The notes: generated by a model not told the origin, from the sequence alone. Positions 28,769 to 38,027 are shown, numbered from the stretch's first letter. The stretch: DNA of 64,000 nucleotides from Pantoea sp. 18069 (GCF_902706035.1 NZ_CACSJA010000002.1:1-64000); one strand, 5' to 3'. Made by a program: numbers and translations.

Positions 28769-30886
28769 TCAATCCGGCGCAACGTTCTCGGCCAATGCCT
28801 CGCTGTGCTCATGCACGCGCCCGCGCCCCTGGCGCTTGGCTTCGTAGCAGGCCATGTCGGCCGCATGCAGCATGGCCGCGATATTGCGCTGCGCATCGAG
28901 CACCACCATGCCTATGCTCACGCCCAGCCAGAAGCGCTGGCCCTGGTACGACGCCTCCCAGGCGCTGATGGCCTGGCACAGCTGGTCGGCCTGCACGCGG
29001 CCTTCGCGCGCGCTCGCATCGGGCAGCAGCACCGCGAATTCGTCGCCGCCCAGGCGCGCCACCGAGCCGGGGTGGCGCACCAGCGTTTCGAGCAGGCGCG
29101 CGAAGTGGCGCAGCAGGGTATCGCCCGCATCGTGCCCGGCGAGGTCGTTGACGCTGGCGAAATGGTCGAGATCGAGAAACAGCAGCACCCCGCCTTCGCC
29201 GGGCGCAGGCTCGGCCTCGCCCACGGCACGCAGTGGTTTACGGCGTTCGTCGAGCCAGTACTGCAGCCGCATCGTCAAGGCGTCGCGGTTGGGCAACTGC
29301 GTCAGTGCGTCGTGCTGGGCCAGCCATTGCGGGCGGGTACGCGCTTCGCGCTGATCGGTCACGTCCCTGACCATCCAGACCATGGCCGCGCCTGCGCCCG
29401 CCTCGCGCCGCAGCGTCGACGTGACGCGCCGGCCCTGCATGCGCAGCCACACCGGGCTGCCGTTCCTGCGCATCAGGCAGACCTCGCCATCGAACTGACC
29501 ATAGGCGCGCATCTCCCAATGGACGCGCTCCATCAGCCGGCGGTGCTCGGCGTCGCTCGCGCAGAGCTGGCGTATCGGGTAGCCCTGGAGCTCCTGCGGC
29601 TCGTAGCCCAGCATGCGCGCGGCCTGGGTGCCGAGGAGCTCGACGCGGTCGTGGCGCGTGACCACGATCGCCACCGGCGCCGCCTCCAGAATGGTCACGG
29701 TCTGCGCCTGAAAGCGCGCCGCGCGCCGGGCCAGCGTATCGCGCTGGCGCGACAGCGCGTGCAGTGCGCGCCACAGCACCGCCACTTCGCCCCAGGCATG
29801 GGACAGGGCCGGCAGGCAGGCGAGCCGCGGCATGCCGCCAGGCACATGGCGCTGCAGCATCTGCGCCGCGCGCGCCGTGAGCTCCATCCAGGGCTGGGTC
29901 AGCAGCACCATGGCCGCGGCGGCGAGCAGCGCCAGCAGCGCGGCCCCTGACAGCGCCGCGCTGCCCCAGCCCGCAAGCCCCCACAGCGGCGCCATGTCGA
30001 GCCGCGTGACACGCACCAGAAACCATTGCGGCAGCGGCATGCCGGCCAGCGTGTAGAGATAGTCGCCCTGGGTCTGGCTGGCGCTGCGTATCTGGACCGG
30101 CAACTGCTGCTGCAGCGCGCGCACGAAAGGCAGGCCCAGGCCGGCCTCGTCGCGCACATGGCCGAGCCAGCGCGCCGGGTTGGAGTGGGCGACGATGCCG
30201 CCATCGGGCGCGACCAGCATCAGCCGGCTCGCAGTCCAGCCGTCGGAGGCCGCGGGCGGCAGCAGCGCCTGGGACGACAGCCGCATGCCGCCGGCCATCA
30301 CGCCGACCACCTCGCCCGCGCCGGTGCGCAGCGGCGCGGTGAACAACAGCCGCAAGTCATCGTTCTCGGCCTGAAGCACGGTGCCGACCATGGGCTTGCC
30401 GCCGGCCAGCGTGCGCCGCAGCAGCTCGCGCTCGTTGGCATCGAGCGAATCGAGCGGTCTGTCCTTGCCAGCTCGCATATAGGCCATGAGACGGCCGTCG
30501 GCCAGCGCCACGCTCACCGAATCGAACCAGTCGACCAGCGGCAGCTCTTCGTGCAGCGCGACGGCCAGCGCCTGGCTGTCCTGCAGGCGCGTGAGCGGTA
30601 TCGCATCGGCGAGCGTGAGCAGCACTTTTTGCTGCTGCTCGACGCGCGCGGCCAGCAGGCGCGCGACGAGTTCGACTTCGTCGGTCTGCTGGTCGCTGGC
30701 GCGCGCCAGCGACTCCTGCGCCACGCCGCGGTGCACATACCAGGCACTGCCCGCGCTGGCCAGCAGCACGGCCACGACCATCAGCAGCAGCAGGCAACGC
30801 AGCAGCGGGCCAAGGCGTGCACGCGGCAGCAAACGGCCTTCGTCAGACAGGCCTGCAGCACGGGAGAGGTCGGCATCAAGGGCCAT
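28769..30886 (-). CDS. Diguanylate cyclase with sensor, PAS and GGDEF domains
   Basis: A ~705-residue membrane protein. Order: a transmembrane helix (LLRCLLLLMVVAVLLASAGSAW), a ~260-residue periplasmic sensor (Cache-like, with DWFDSVSVALADGRL and LLFTAPLRTGAGEVVGVMAGGMRL), a second helix (ALSGAALLALLAAAAMVLL), a PAS domain (TVTILEAAPVAIVVTRHDRVELLGTQAARMLGY) with a PAC-like VWLRMQGRRVT, and a GGDEF domain with intact GGDEF in RLGGDEFAVLLPD. The RxxD inhibitory site is absent (RHPG at that place), unlike the enzyme at 10070-11809. Start is uncertain: ATG at 30886 or a TTG at 30916; neither has a strong ribosome site. The ligand is unknown. Confidence 0.88.
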   Translation of the reverse strand: MALDADLSRAAGLSDEGRLLPRARLGPLLRCLLLLMVVAVLLASAGSAWYVHRGVAQESLARASDQQTDEVELVARLLAARVEQQQKVLLTLADAIPLTRLQDSQALAVALHEELPLVDWFDSVSVALADGRLMAYMRAGKDRPLDSLDANERELLRRTLAGGKPMVGTVLQAENDDLRLLFTAPLRTGAGEVVGVMAGGMRLSSQALLPPAASDGWTASRLMLVAPDGGIVAHSNPARWLGHVRDEAGLGLPFVRALQQQLPVQIRSASQTQGDYLYTLAGMPLPQWFLVRVTRLDMAPLWGLAGWGSAALSGAALLALLAAAAMVLLTQPWMELTARAAQMLQRHVPGGMPRLACLPALSHAWGEVAVLWRALHALSRQRDTLARRAARFQAQTVTILEAAPVAIVVTRHDRVELLGTQAARMLGYEPQELQGYPIRQLCASDAEHRRLMERVHWEMRAYGQFDGEVCLMRRNGSPVWLRMQGRRVTSTLRREAGAGAAMVWMVRDVTDQREARTRPQWLAQHDALTQLPNRDALTMRLQYWLDERRKPLRAVGEAEPAPGEGGVLLFLDLDHFASVNDLAGHDAGDTLLRHFARLLETLVRHPGSVARLGGDEFAVLLPDASAREGRVQADQLCQAISAWEASYQGQRFWLGVSIGMVVLDAQRNIAAMLHAADMACYEAKRQGRGRVHEHSEALAENVAPD

Positions 30887-31017
30887 GGGCGTAGGGCGAA
30901 ACCAATGTTCAGCCAATATAAACAGCCCCTGTCGCCGCCTCCAGGGGTGGAACCCTCATAGCACGGAGAAACCATTTGTAACCCTTCGACCCTTCGCTCC
31001 TTAGGCAGGCTCAGGGC

Positions 31018-31650
31018 TCAGGGAAAGTGCCCTGCCAGCTCGCGCAGTCCTTCAGGCTGCGGCAACTTCAGCTGATTGCCCTTGCCCGCGATCAGGCCCT
31101 GGTCGCGCAGCCGGCGCAGCGCGCGCGAAAAGGTTTCGGGGGCGATACCCAGTTGCGCGGCGATCAGGCGCTTGCGCTCGCCCAGCAGCACCTGCAGGCC
31201 CCCCCCAGGCGCGACCTGGGCATGCTGCAGCAGCCATTGCGCGCAGCGGCCTTCGGCGTCCTGCAGCAGGCGGCTGATGGCCAGATCGGTCTGCTCGCAA
31301 TAGGCCCGGGCCATGTCGTCGACCAGCCCGCGCAGCAGCGGCGGCAGGCCCTGCAGCCCGGCCTCGAACGTACCCAGTGCCACGCGGCGCAGCTGGACCG
31401 CGCCCTCGGCGACCATGTCCAGGCTGCAGTGGCGCCCACGCAGTACAAAGGCCGCGTCCAGCCAGGCCGGGCCCTGCACCATGCCCAACCGGTGGCGCAG
31501 TCCGCCCTGCGCTTCGCGTATGCCCAGCGCCACCCGGCCGCTGTCGAGGTACAGCACATCCTCGCAGCGCGTGGCGCGCGCGCGCAGCAGCGCGCCGGCG
31601 CTGCGCCGTTCAACCGGAGAGAAAGCATCGATGCGGGACAAAGGCAACAT
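31018..31650 (-). CDS. Crp/Fnr-family transcriptional regulator
   Basis: A ~210-residue regulator. The C-terminal winged helix-turn-helix is clear (RKRLIAAQLGIAPETFSRALRRLRDQGLIAGKGN). The N-terminal part corresponds to a reduced cNMP-binding-like beta barrel (VLYLDSGRVALGI, GPAWLDAAFVLRG), linked by a long helix (LVDDMARAYCEQTDLAISRLLQDAEGRCAQWLLQHA). There is no N-terminal cysteine cluster, so it is not an FNR-type oxygen sensor. The ATG at 31650 is chosen; 31698 is possible. Its neighbours (diguanylate cyclase; glycerate kinase) do not define its target. I cannot tell its effector. Confidence 0.85.
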   Translation of the reverse strand: MLPLSRIDAFSPVERRSAGALLRARATRCEDVLYLDSGRVALGIREAQGGLRHRLGMVQGPAWLDAAFVLRGRHCSLDMVAEGAVQLRRVALGTFEAGLQGLPPLLRGLVDDMARAYCEQTDLAISRLLQDAEGRCAQWLLQHAQVAPGGGLQVLLGERKRLIAAQLGIAPETFSRALRRLRDQGLIAGKGNQLKLPQPEGLRELAGHFP

Positions 31651-31715
31651 TGCGCCACTGTGCCGCAGCGCGCCGGCCGGCATCTTGCGCCATGTCAAGA
31701 AGCCGTTGCGCCGGG

Positions 31716-33071
31716 CTATGCGTCAGAGCCGAGAATCAGCAGCGCGCGGAAATCGTTGACATTGGTGAATGTCGGGCCGGTGACCACCAGATCGCCCAGG
31801 CCGTCGAAGTAGCTCCAGGCATCGTTGCGGTCGAGGTGGTCCTGCACCGACAGCGCAAGGCCGCGCGCGCGCGCCAGCGTATCGGGCGCCACGAGCGCGC
31901 CGGCGTTGTTCTCCACGCCGTCTATGCCATCGGTGTCGGCCGCGAGCGCCCAGACCCCGGCCTGGCCTTGCAGCGCCTGGGCCAGGCCCAGACAGAACTC
32001 GCCCGCGCGCCCGCCCCGGCCCCTGGCCGCGCCCGGCAGCCGCGGGCGTACCGTGACCGTGGTCTCGCCGCCGCTGAGCAGCACGCAGGGCGTCTTGAAC
32101 GGCTGGCCGCGGCGCGCCACGGCGCGCGCCAGCGCCGCATGCACGCAGCCGACTTCGCGCGACTCGCCTTCGATTTCATCGCTGAGCACCCAGGCGTCGA
32201 TGCCGGCCGCACGGGCCTGGGCCGCGGCCGCTTCGAGCGCCTGCTGGGGCGCGGAAATCACGGCCAGCGTATGGCCGTCGAAGCACGTGTCACCGGGCTT
32301 GGGGGTTTCGAGCGCACCGCTTTGCAGCGCCGCACGCACGCTGTCCGGCAGCGCAATGCCCAGCCGGTCAATGATGGCCAGCGCCTGGGCGCAGTTGCCC
32401 GCGTCGGCCACGGTAGGCCCGCTGGCGATGGTTGCAGGATCGTCGCCGGGCACGTCGCTGATGGTCAGCGTGACCACGCGCGCCGGCGCGCAGGCCGCGG
32501 CCAGGCGCCCGCCCTTGATGCGCGACAGGTGCTTGCGCACGCAGTTCATTTCGGCGATGTCGGCGCCGCTTTCAAGCAGTTGGCGGTTGATGCGCTGCTT
32601 GTCTTCAAGCGTCAGGCCATCGGCGGGCAGCGTCAGCAGCGACGAGCCGCCGCCCGAGATCAGGCACAGCACCAGATCGTCGGCCGTGAGGCCCTGAACC
32701 AGCGCCAGGATGCGCTCGGCAGCGCGCATGCCGGCCGCGTCGGGCACGGGGTGCGAAGCTTCGACGACTTCGATGCGCTCGGCCAGTCCCGCGGGGCGCG
32801 CGGGCACATGGTCGTAGCGCGTCACGACCAGGCCGGTCAGCGCGGCGTCGGCGGGCCACAGCGCCTCGACCGCCTGGGCCATGGACGCGCCGGCCTTGCC
32901 TGCGCCTATCACCACCGTGCGCCCGCGCGGCGGCGCGGGCAGGTGCTCGGCAATCGCATGCAGCGGCAGCGCGCTGCGCACCGCCGTCGCAAAAAGGGCG
33001 TTCAGGAATTCGCGCGGCTGCCGGTGTGGATCGGGCAGCGCGCTTGTCTCGCTAAGGGTAGTAGTAGTCAT
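31716..33071 (-). CDS. Glycerate 2-kinase (MOFRL family, TtuD/GckA-like)
   Basis: A 451-residue protein of the glycerate kinase type 2 (DUF4147 + MOFRL) family, which phosphorylates D-glycerate to 2-phosphoglycerate. Signatures: VVIGAGKAGASMAQAVE, ISGGGSSLL, NCVRKHLSRIKGGRLAAA, TLTISDVPGDDPATIASGPT, LLSGGETTVTVR and AADTDGIDGVENNAGA. Older databases sometimes call these hydroxypyruvate reductases (TtuD); the sequence supports the kinase. The ATG at 33071 is chosen over 33119, because the extra residues look non-coding. It lies just after puuD; glycerate could come from glyoxylate produced by purine breakdown via tartronate semialdehyde, although those genes are not in the window. Confidence 0.9.
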   Translation of the reverse strand: MTTTTLSETSALPDPHRQPREFLNALFATAVRSALPLHAIAEHLPAPPRGRTVVIGAGKAGASMAQAVEALWPADAALTGLVVTRYDHVPARPAGLAERIEVVEASHPVPDAAGMRAAERILALVQGLTADDLVLCLISGGGSSLLTLPADGLTLEDKQRINRQLLESGADIAEMNCVRKHLSRIKGGRLAAACAPARVVTLTISDVPGDDPATIASGPTVADAGNCAQALAIIDRLGIALPDSVRAALQSGALETPKPGDTCFDGHTLAVISAPQQALEAAAAQARAAGIDAWVLSDEIEGESREVGCVHAALARAVARRGQPFKTPCVLLSGGETTVTVRPRLPGAARGRGGRAGEFCLGLAQALQGQAGVWALAADTDGIDGVENNAGALVAPDTLARARGLALSVQDHLDRNDAWSYFDGLGDLVVTGPTFTNVNDFRALLILGSDA

Positions 33072-33090
33072 GGCTCGCCATTGTGCACGG

Positions 33091-33155
33091 ACCAAGGGGA
33101 CACCGAGCAAGGGCCGCACCTCGGCGGCCCATGCCGCAAAGCGGCTCAGGGGGTG
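33091..33155 (-). repeat. Dispersed intergenic repeat, family 1, copy A
   Basis: Read on the minus strand: CACCCCCTGAGCCGC-type start, a short hairpin, then GTGCGGCCCTTGCTCGGTG. The same ends occur in copies at 39069-39170 and 58556-58685. All three copies lie directly after a gene end, here just before the glycerate kinase start and after the 3' end region of puuD (stop 33157). Confidence 0.7.
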
Positions 33156-33156
33156 C

Positions 33157-34404
33157 TCAGTTTATCGGAGCACCGCCTTCGTACCAGCGCTTGACCAGGT
33201 CGCGCTCCGCGTCGCTGAGTGCGCCCGGATTGCCGAACGGCATCTTGCGCAGCACCACGACCTGCTGGTAGATCTGGGTCGCGTGCTGCTTGATTTCGTC
33301 GGGCGCGTCGAGCTTGACGTTCTTCTGCGCCAGCGTCGCCGCGCTGTGGCAGACCACGCAATGCTGCGTGAGCAACGGGCCCAGCGCCTCATAGCCGGGA
33401 ACGCCGGCCGCCGCGGCCACGGGCGCCGCGCCGGGAGCGGCCGATGCCACGGGCGCTGCCGCGGCCGCCTTGGGCACGGGCTTGAGCCAGACGGCCGTCG
33501 CCACCAGCACCAGCACGCCGGCCAGCGCATAGGGCCAGGGATGGGGATTGCGGCCGAGCTTGAAGCCATGGCGCATCACGAAGAACTGGCGTATGGCCGC
33601 GCCCGCGAACATCATCAGGATCAGCACCAGCCAGTTCTGCGCATGGCTGTGCAGCCAGCCATAGTGGTTGGACAGCATCGCGAACAGCACGGGCAGCGTG
33701 AAGTAGGTGTTGTGGACGCTGCGCTGCTTGCCGCGCTTGCCGTGGATGGGGTCGACCGGCCGGCCCTGCTGCAGGTCCTTGACCACGGTGCGCTGGCCGG
33801 GAATGATCCAGAAGAACACGTTGGCGCTCATCGACGTCGCGAGCATCGCGCCCACCAGCAGGAAAGCGGCCTGGCCCGGGAAGATCTGGCAGGCGAGCCA
33901 GGCCGCGAAGCAGACCAGCACCAGCACCAGCGCGCCGACGATGGCGTCGCCGCGCTCGCGCTGGCCGAAGATGCGGCAGATGCCGTCGTAGAGCAGCCAG
34001 AACACCACCAGGAACGCCAGCGCCGCGGCAATCGCCGCATGCGGGTGCAGCGCGTGGGGGTTGGACGGGTCGACCAGGTAGATGTTCGCGTTCCACAGGT
34101 ACGACACCGTGAGCAGCGCGAAACCGCTGAGCCAGGTCGTATAGCTTTCCCAGTAGAACCAGTGCAGATGCTCGGGCAGCCTGGGGGGCGAGACCGCGAA
34201 CTTGACAGGGTGGTAGAAGCCGCCGCCGTGCACGGCCCAGAGCTCGCCGCTCACGCCCTGCTTTTTCAAGTCTTCGTCCTGCGGCGGCGTGAGGCTGCTG
34301 TCGAGAAACACGAAGTAGAACGAGGACCCGACCCAGGCGATTGCCGTGATGACGTGCAACCACCGCAGCAGCAGATTGGCCCAATCGAGAATGTAGCTTT
34401 CCAT
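33157..34404 (-). CDS. puuD: Membrane urate oxidase with C-terminal cytochrome c domain (PuuD)
   Basis: A 415-residue protein. Residues 1-~310 form an integral membrane domain with about eight helices and conserved His/Trp (LLRWLHVITAIAWVGSSFYFVFLD, HWFYWESYTTW, the FFWIIPGQ segment, RSVHNTYFTLPVLFAMLSNH). A low-complexity Ala/Pro linker follows, then a cytochrome c domain with a haem motif CVVCH (349-353) and an axial Met candidate in LRKMPFGN. This is the architecture of the cytochrome c-linked urate hydroxylase that converts urate to 5-hydroxyisourate with electrons going to the respiratory chain. The ATG at 34404 is chosen because the longer frame to 34635 adds a non-coding-like segment. 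UraH, UraD and PuuE, the next enzymes, are encoded at 40866-44729. Confidence 0.92.
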   Translation of the reverse strand: MESYILDWANLLLRWLHVITAIAWVGSSFYFVFLDSSLTPPQDEDLKKQGVSGELWAVHGGGFYHPVKFAVSPPRLPEHLHWFYWESYTTWLSGFALLTVSYLWNANIYLVDPSNPHALHPHAAIAAALAFLVVFWLLYDGICRIFGQRERGDAIVGALVLVLVCFAAWLACQIFPGQAAFLLVGAMLATSMSANVFFWIIPGQRTVVKDLQQGRPVDPIHGKRGKQRSVHNTYFTLPVLFAMLSNHYGWLHSHAQNWLVLILMMFAGAAIRQFFVMRHGFKLGRNPHPWPYALAGVLVLVATAVWLKPVPKAAAAAPVASAAPGAAPVAAAAGVPGYEALGPLLTQHCVVCHSAATLAQKNVKLDAPDEIKQHATQIYQQVVVLRKMPFGNPGALSDAERDLVKRWYEGGAPIN

Positions 34405-34859
34405 AGCTCTCAACCCTGGCAGCGTGGGGCTGCCGTGAAAATCCACCTGCCCACCACTGCGGGCGCTCTGGGCAGGAGAAGATCGCGCACCTGTGGTGGC
34501 TGAACCACCGTCACGGGCACCGCTGCGACCAGTCTGTACTGGCGCGAGTGTATACAAAAAGTCACGAAACCTGCGAGAAAACGCGGCCGCACCACGCGCA
34601 CGCATTGCGCACCGCACGGATGCAAGCGCACTCACTGCATTGGTGCACCTTTTTTACAGGGTTTTCCATCAAGGCAAACGACGATAGCAATGGCTCACTT
34701 CACTGGAGCCGACGCATCAGCGAATAGCCACAGACTACCGGCAAAGGCAGTTGCGATTGATTCAATTGCCATGCATGCCATCGCAGGCGCCCATGCCCAT
34801 CCCGTATGATGAACTTAAATATCGAACCAAGTTCCAAAAAACCGAACAGAGAAATTCGC
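34405..34859. other. 455-bp divergent region between puuD and the IclR-type regulator
   Basis: No gene is supported here. It must hold the promoter of puuD (leftward) and of the IclR cluster (rightward). It contains the palindrome TGTATACA at 34549-34556, also found before the GntR regulator at 41271-41278. The 50 bases before the IclR start (34806-34859) are AT-rich in third positions, which argues against extending the IclR gene upstream. Confidence 0.6.
34549..34556. promoter_or_regulatory. Candidate operator TGTATACA upstream of puuD
   Basis: An 8-base perfect palindrome followed by AAAAA, 145 bases before the puuD start. It repeats the core of TTGTATACAA at 41270-41279 in front of the GntR regulator of the urate/allantoin genes, so puuD may belong to that regulon although it lies 7 kb away. 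Confidence 0.4.
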
Positions 34860-35672
34860 ATGAGTATTCTGGAAAACGTGCAGCGCCTGCTGACGGTGTA
34901 CGCACAGGGCGTGAGCGACCTGAGCTTCAGCGAGGTGGCCGAGCAATTGGATCTGCCCAAAAGCTCGGCCTCGCATCTGCTGCACCAGATGCACCGCTTC
35001 GGCCTGCTCGAACAGAACCCGCGCACGCGCCGCTACCGCACCAGCGCCTTGCTCGCCCAGGCGTCGCACCCCCAGAGCCAGAACGCCTCCTGGGATGCGC
35101 TGTGCTGGCAGGTGCTCGAACAGCTGTCCGAGCGCACCGGCCTCACCGCCTACCTGTCGACGCTCAACGGCGCGCAGACCATGGTCATCCAGCGCCTCGA
35201 CGGCCGCTCTCCGGTGCAGGTGGTGTCGCCGCCGGGTGCGCTGCGCGCCGCCTGCGACACGGCCATGGGCCGGGCCATGCTCTCGCGCCTGAGCCCCGCC
35301 GAATTCCAGACGCTGTACGGCAACGATGCGCTGCGCGCGCTCGAGCCACCGAGCCAGGCACGGCTGGCCGATGTGGGCGCGCTGGCCGAGGAAGTGGCTG
35401 TGGCCACGCGCCAGCGGCACGCGGTGCTGATAGACGCCGCGCTGCCCGGCGTGGGCGCGATCGCGGCCGCGGTACGCCACCCGGTGAGCGGCGAGCTGCG
35501 CGGCTTTTGCGTGTCGTTCGTGGCCGGCGTGCACGCGCCCATGGATGCACCGTCGATCAACCGCTACCGCCAGTTGATGCTCGACGAAGTCGGCGCACTG
35601 GGCCGGCGCGTCAGCGACCGCTTCTGGACCGAACCCGCACTGCCCAGCGCGCAGTGGTCACCCACCCTGTGA
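34860..35672 (+). CDS. IclR-family transcriptional regulator
   Basis: A ~270-residue regulator. The N-terminal winged helix (ENVQRLLTVYAQGVSDLSFSEVAEQLDLPKSSASHLLHQM) is followed by the IclR effector domain (LSERTGLTAYLSTLNGAQTMVIQRLDG, ACDTAMGRAMLSRL, VAVATRQRHAVLID, GIGAIAAAVRHP-like VGAIAAAVRHPVSG). The ATG at 34860 is chosen; a start at 34806 would add 18 residues encoded by AT-rich codons unlike the host. It stands at the head of pepE, DUF1177, AroM and a Bug gene, all the same strand with short gaps, and likely controls them in response to their unknown substrate. Confidence 0.9.
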   Translation: MSILENVQRLLTVYAQGVSDLSFSEVAEQLDLPKSSASHLLHQMHRFGLLEQNPRTRRYRTSALLAQASHPQSQNASWDALCWQVLEQLSERTGLTAYLSTLNGAQTMVIQRLDGRSPVQVVSPPGALRAACDTAMGRAMLSRLSPAEFQTLYGNDALRALEPPSQARLADVGALAEEVAVATRQRHAVLIDAALPGVGAIAAAVRHPVSGELRGFCVSFVAGVHAPMDAPSINRYRQLMLDEVGALGRRVSDRFWTEPALPSAQWSPTL

Positions 35673-35683
35673 GGTTTTCCGCC

Positions 35684-36391
35684 ATGCAACTTCTTCTCCT
35701 GAGCAACTCCACCAGCCCCCAGGGCTTTCTGACCCATGCGCTGCCCGCGATAACCGAATGGGCGCAGCTGGGAACAGAACCTGCCCACGTGCTGTTCGTG
35801 CCCTACGCCGGCGTCACCCGCACCTGGGATGCCTACGAAGCATTGGTCGCCGATGCGCTGCGCCCCGCGGGCCTGCAGCTGCATTCACTGCACCGCGAGG
35901 CCACGCCGCTCGAAGCCATCGCGCGCGCCACGCATATCGTGGTGGGCGGCGGCAACACCTTCGCACTGGTGCGCCAGTTGCGCCAGACCGGCCAGCTCGC
36001 GGCCATCGCCGAGCGCGTGCGCTCGGGCGGCGCGCGCTATCTGGGCTGGAGCGCGGGCGCCAACCTCGCCTGCCCGCGCCTGAGCACCAGCAACGACATG
36101 CCCATCGTCGATCCGCTGGGCTTCGACACGCTGGGCCTGGTGCCGTTCCAGATCAACCCGCATTACACCGAAGCCCACCCCGAAGGCCACCGCGGCGAAA
36201 CGCGCCAGCAGCGGCTGCGCGAGTTCGCGCTGCTCAACCCCGGCGTGGCTGTGCTGGGCCTGCCCGAAGGCACGGGCCTGCGCGTCGATGGCAACCAATA
36301 CACCCTGCAGGGTGACCCGCAAACACCGGCCCGCTGGTTCACCGATACCGAGGCCCCGGCAATCCTGCCCATGGGCCCCTGGAAACTCTGA
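35684..36391 (+). CDS. pepE: Alpha-aspartyl dipeptidase (peptidase E, family S51)
   Basis: A 235-residue cytoplasmic serine peptidase recognised from its resemblance to E. coli PepE (229 residues). It hydrolyses dipeptides with N-terminal aspartate. The start MQLLLLSNST, the strand-loop VVGGGNTFAL, the nucleophile elbow GWSAGANLACP and the NDMPIVDP, FQINPHYTEAHPEGHRGETR motifs are all conserved; the His in NPHY and the Ser in WSAG are the expected catalytic residues. It lies 11 bases after the IclR gene and 20 before the DUF1177 gene. In this context it may act on an aspartyl-type conjugate rather than general dipeptides (inference). Confidence 0.92.
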   Translation: MQLLLLSNSTSPQGFLTHALPAITEWAQLGTEPAHVLFVPYAGVTRTWDAYEALVADALRPAGLQLHSLHREATPLEAIARATHIVVGGGNTFALVRQLRQTGQLAAIAERVRSGGARYLGWSAGANLACPRLSTSNDMPIVDPLGFDTLGLVPFQINPHYTEAHPEGHRGETRQQRLREFALLNPGVAVLGLPEGTGLRVDGNQYTLQGDPQTPARWFTDTEAPAILPMGPWKL

Positions 36392-36411
36392 AGTTCTGAA
36401 ATTCTGACCCG

Positions 36412-37338
36412 ATGAAACACGTCTCCCACCTCATTGACCTTCTGTCCAGCGCCCATGTGAGTGGCGCGGGCATCGCAGAGTACCTGCGCGGCTTCGGCGT
36501 CGGCAGCATCACCGTCACGCCCGTGAGCCAGGACGGCCTGTCGACCGACTTCATCGCCATTGAAATCCCCGGCAGCAAGCCCGACGCGCCGCGCCTGGGC
36601 ATCGTCGGGCGCCTGGGCGGCGTGGGCGCACGCCCCAGCGTGACCGGCCTGGTCTCCGACAGCGACGGCGCCGTGGTGGCGCTCGCAGCCGCGGCCCATC
36701 TGATGGAAATGCACAACCGCGGCGACGTACTCGAAGGCAGCGTGATCATCCACACGCATATCTGCCCGCGCGCCGGCACCCGCCCGCAGCACCCGGTGCC
36801 GATGATGAAGTCGCCGTTCGCGATGCGCGAAATGATGCGCCACGAAGTCAGCCAGCGCATGGACGCGATCCTGGCCGTGGACACCACGCGCGGCAACCGC
36901 CTCGTGAACCAGCGCGGCGTGGCGCTCACGCCCGTGGCCAAGCAGGGCTACCTGCTGCCGATTCCCGACCTGATGCTCGACCTCATGGGCTGGGTCAGCG
37001 GCCAGTTGCCGCTGACGCTGCCGCTCACAACGCAGGACATCACGCCCTACGAGAACGGCCTGCCGCATGTGAACTCCATCATGCAGCCGACCATCGCCAC
37101 CGACGCGCCCGTGGTCGGCGTGGCGCTGACCGCCCAGACCACGGTGCCGGGCTGCGCCACCGGCGTGACCAATGCCTGGGACACCGACGTCGCCATGCGC
37201 TTTTGCGTCGAAGTGGCAAAGATGTTCGGCGCGGGCAAGCTCGCTTTCGTGCATGCCGAGCACTGGGCCCAGCTGCAGGCGCGCTACGGCTCGCTGGCCC
37301 ACCTGCAGACCACGGGCAACGCGCCCGCGAACGCATAA
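36412..37338 (+). CDS. DUF1177 family protein
   Basis: A 308-residue cytoplasmic protein of the DUF1177 family, whose biochemical role is not known to me. No signal peptide or membrane helix. Notable segments: LGIVGRLGGVGARPSVTGLVSDSDGA, IIHTHICPRAGTRPQHPVPMMKSPF, ILAVDTTRGNR, and ALTAQTTVPGCATGVTNAWD. The conserved His/Asp/Cys in these could form a metal or catalytic site (HTHICP, AVDTTRG), which would fit a hydrolase, but this is speculation. It is tightly between pepE and the AroM gene; DUF1177 and AroM genes are, to my knowledge, often neighbours, so they probably act together. Confidence 0.85.
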   Translation: MKHVSHLIDLLSSAHVSGAGIAEYLRGFGVGSITVTPVSQDGLSTDFIAIEIPGSKPDAPRLGIVGRLGGVGARPSVTGLVSDSDGAVVALAAAAHLMEMHNRGDVLEGSVIIHTHICPRAGTRPQHPVPMMKSPFAMREMMRHEVSQRMDAILAVDTTRGNRLVNQRGVALTPVAKQGYLLPIPDLMLDLMGWVSGQLPLTLPLTTQDITPYENGLPHVNSIMQPTIATDAPVVGVALTAQTTVPGCATGVTNAWDTDVAMRFCVEVAKMFGAGKLAFVHAEHWAQLQARYGSLAHLQTTGNAPANA

Positions 37339-37349
37339 GGGCAGCCGCC

Positions 37350-38027
37350 ATGGCACGCCGCATTGCCTTCTTCACCATTGGCGAATCGCCGCGCTCCGAC
37401 GTCGTGCCTGAAATGGCACGCTGCCTGGGCGAGCATGTACGGATAGACGAATTCGGCGTGCTCGACGGGCTCGACGCCGCGCAGCGCGCAGCGCTCTCGC
37501 CCCGGCTGGGCAGCCACCGCTTCGCTTCGCGCCTGCGCGACGGCACGCCGGTCGAGCTGGACCACCACGCGACCGAGGCGCGCCTGGCGGCGCTGATGCA
37601 GCAGGCCGATGACAAGGGCTATGACGCGCTCGTGCCGCTGTGCACCGGCACGCTGATCCCGCGCATGCACAGCCTTGTGGTCGAGCCGCAGCAGGTGGTA
37701 GACCACCATGTCGCGGCGTTGTCGGCGCACTGCCGGGCGCTGGGCCTGATCGTTCCGCTCGCGGCCCAGGTCGCGACCTTCCATCTGGCCCAGCCCGTGG
37801 CCTGCGCCGTCAAGACCGTGCATGCCTCGCCCTACGAGACCGCCCCCGCAGCCGCGGACGCGGCGTTCGACGCCGCGGGCCGCGCACTCGCAGAGTGCGA
37901 CCTGATCGTCATGCACTGCATGGGCTACGGCCAGGCGATGCGCGCGCGCGTCGCCCAGGCCAGCGGCCGCCCCACGCTGCTGTCCAACCGCATCGTCGCC
38001 GACGCGCTGGCCCAGTTGCTGGCCTGA
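37350..38027 (+). CDS. AroM family protein
   Basis: A 225-residue protein with the length of E. coli AroM. The N-terminus RRIAFFTIGESPRSDVVPEM is typical of the family, as are LVPLCTGTLIP and LIVMHCMGYGQAMR with two cysteines placed like those of the Asp/Glu racemase superfamily (CTGT and CMGY). Despite its name, AroM has no established function in aromatic biosynthesis. Its ATG is 12 bases after the DUF1177 stop. Taken with pepE and a Bug binding protein, a role in catabolising an imported acidic amino-acid derivative, possibly involving isomerisation, is plausible but unproven. Confidence 0.87.
   Translation: MARRIAFFTIGESPRSDVVPEMARCLGEHVRIDEFGVLDGLDAAQRAALSPRLGSHRFASRLRDGTPVELDHHATEARLAALMQQADDKGYDALVPLCTGTLIPRMHSLVVEPQQVVDHHVAALSAHCRALGLIVPLAAQVATFHLAQPVACAVKTVHASPYETAPAAADAAFDAAGRALAECDLIVMHCMGYGQAMRARVAQASGRPTLLSNRIVADALAQLLA

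Noticed and set aside
31716-33071. Hydroxypyruvate reductase as product of this gene
   Set aside because: Historic TtuD name; the sequence has glycerate kinase/MOFRL motifs and no NAD-binding Rossmann dehydrogenase features.
34806-34859. Longer N-terminus of the IclR regulator
   Set aside because: The 18 extra codons are AT-rich in third positions, unlike the rest of the gene, so the ATG at 34860 is preferred.
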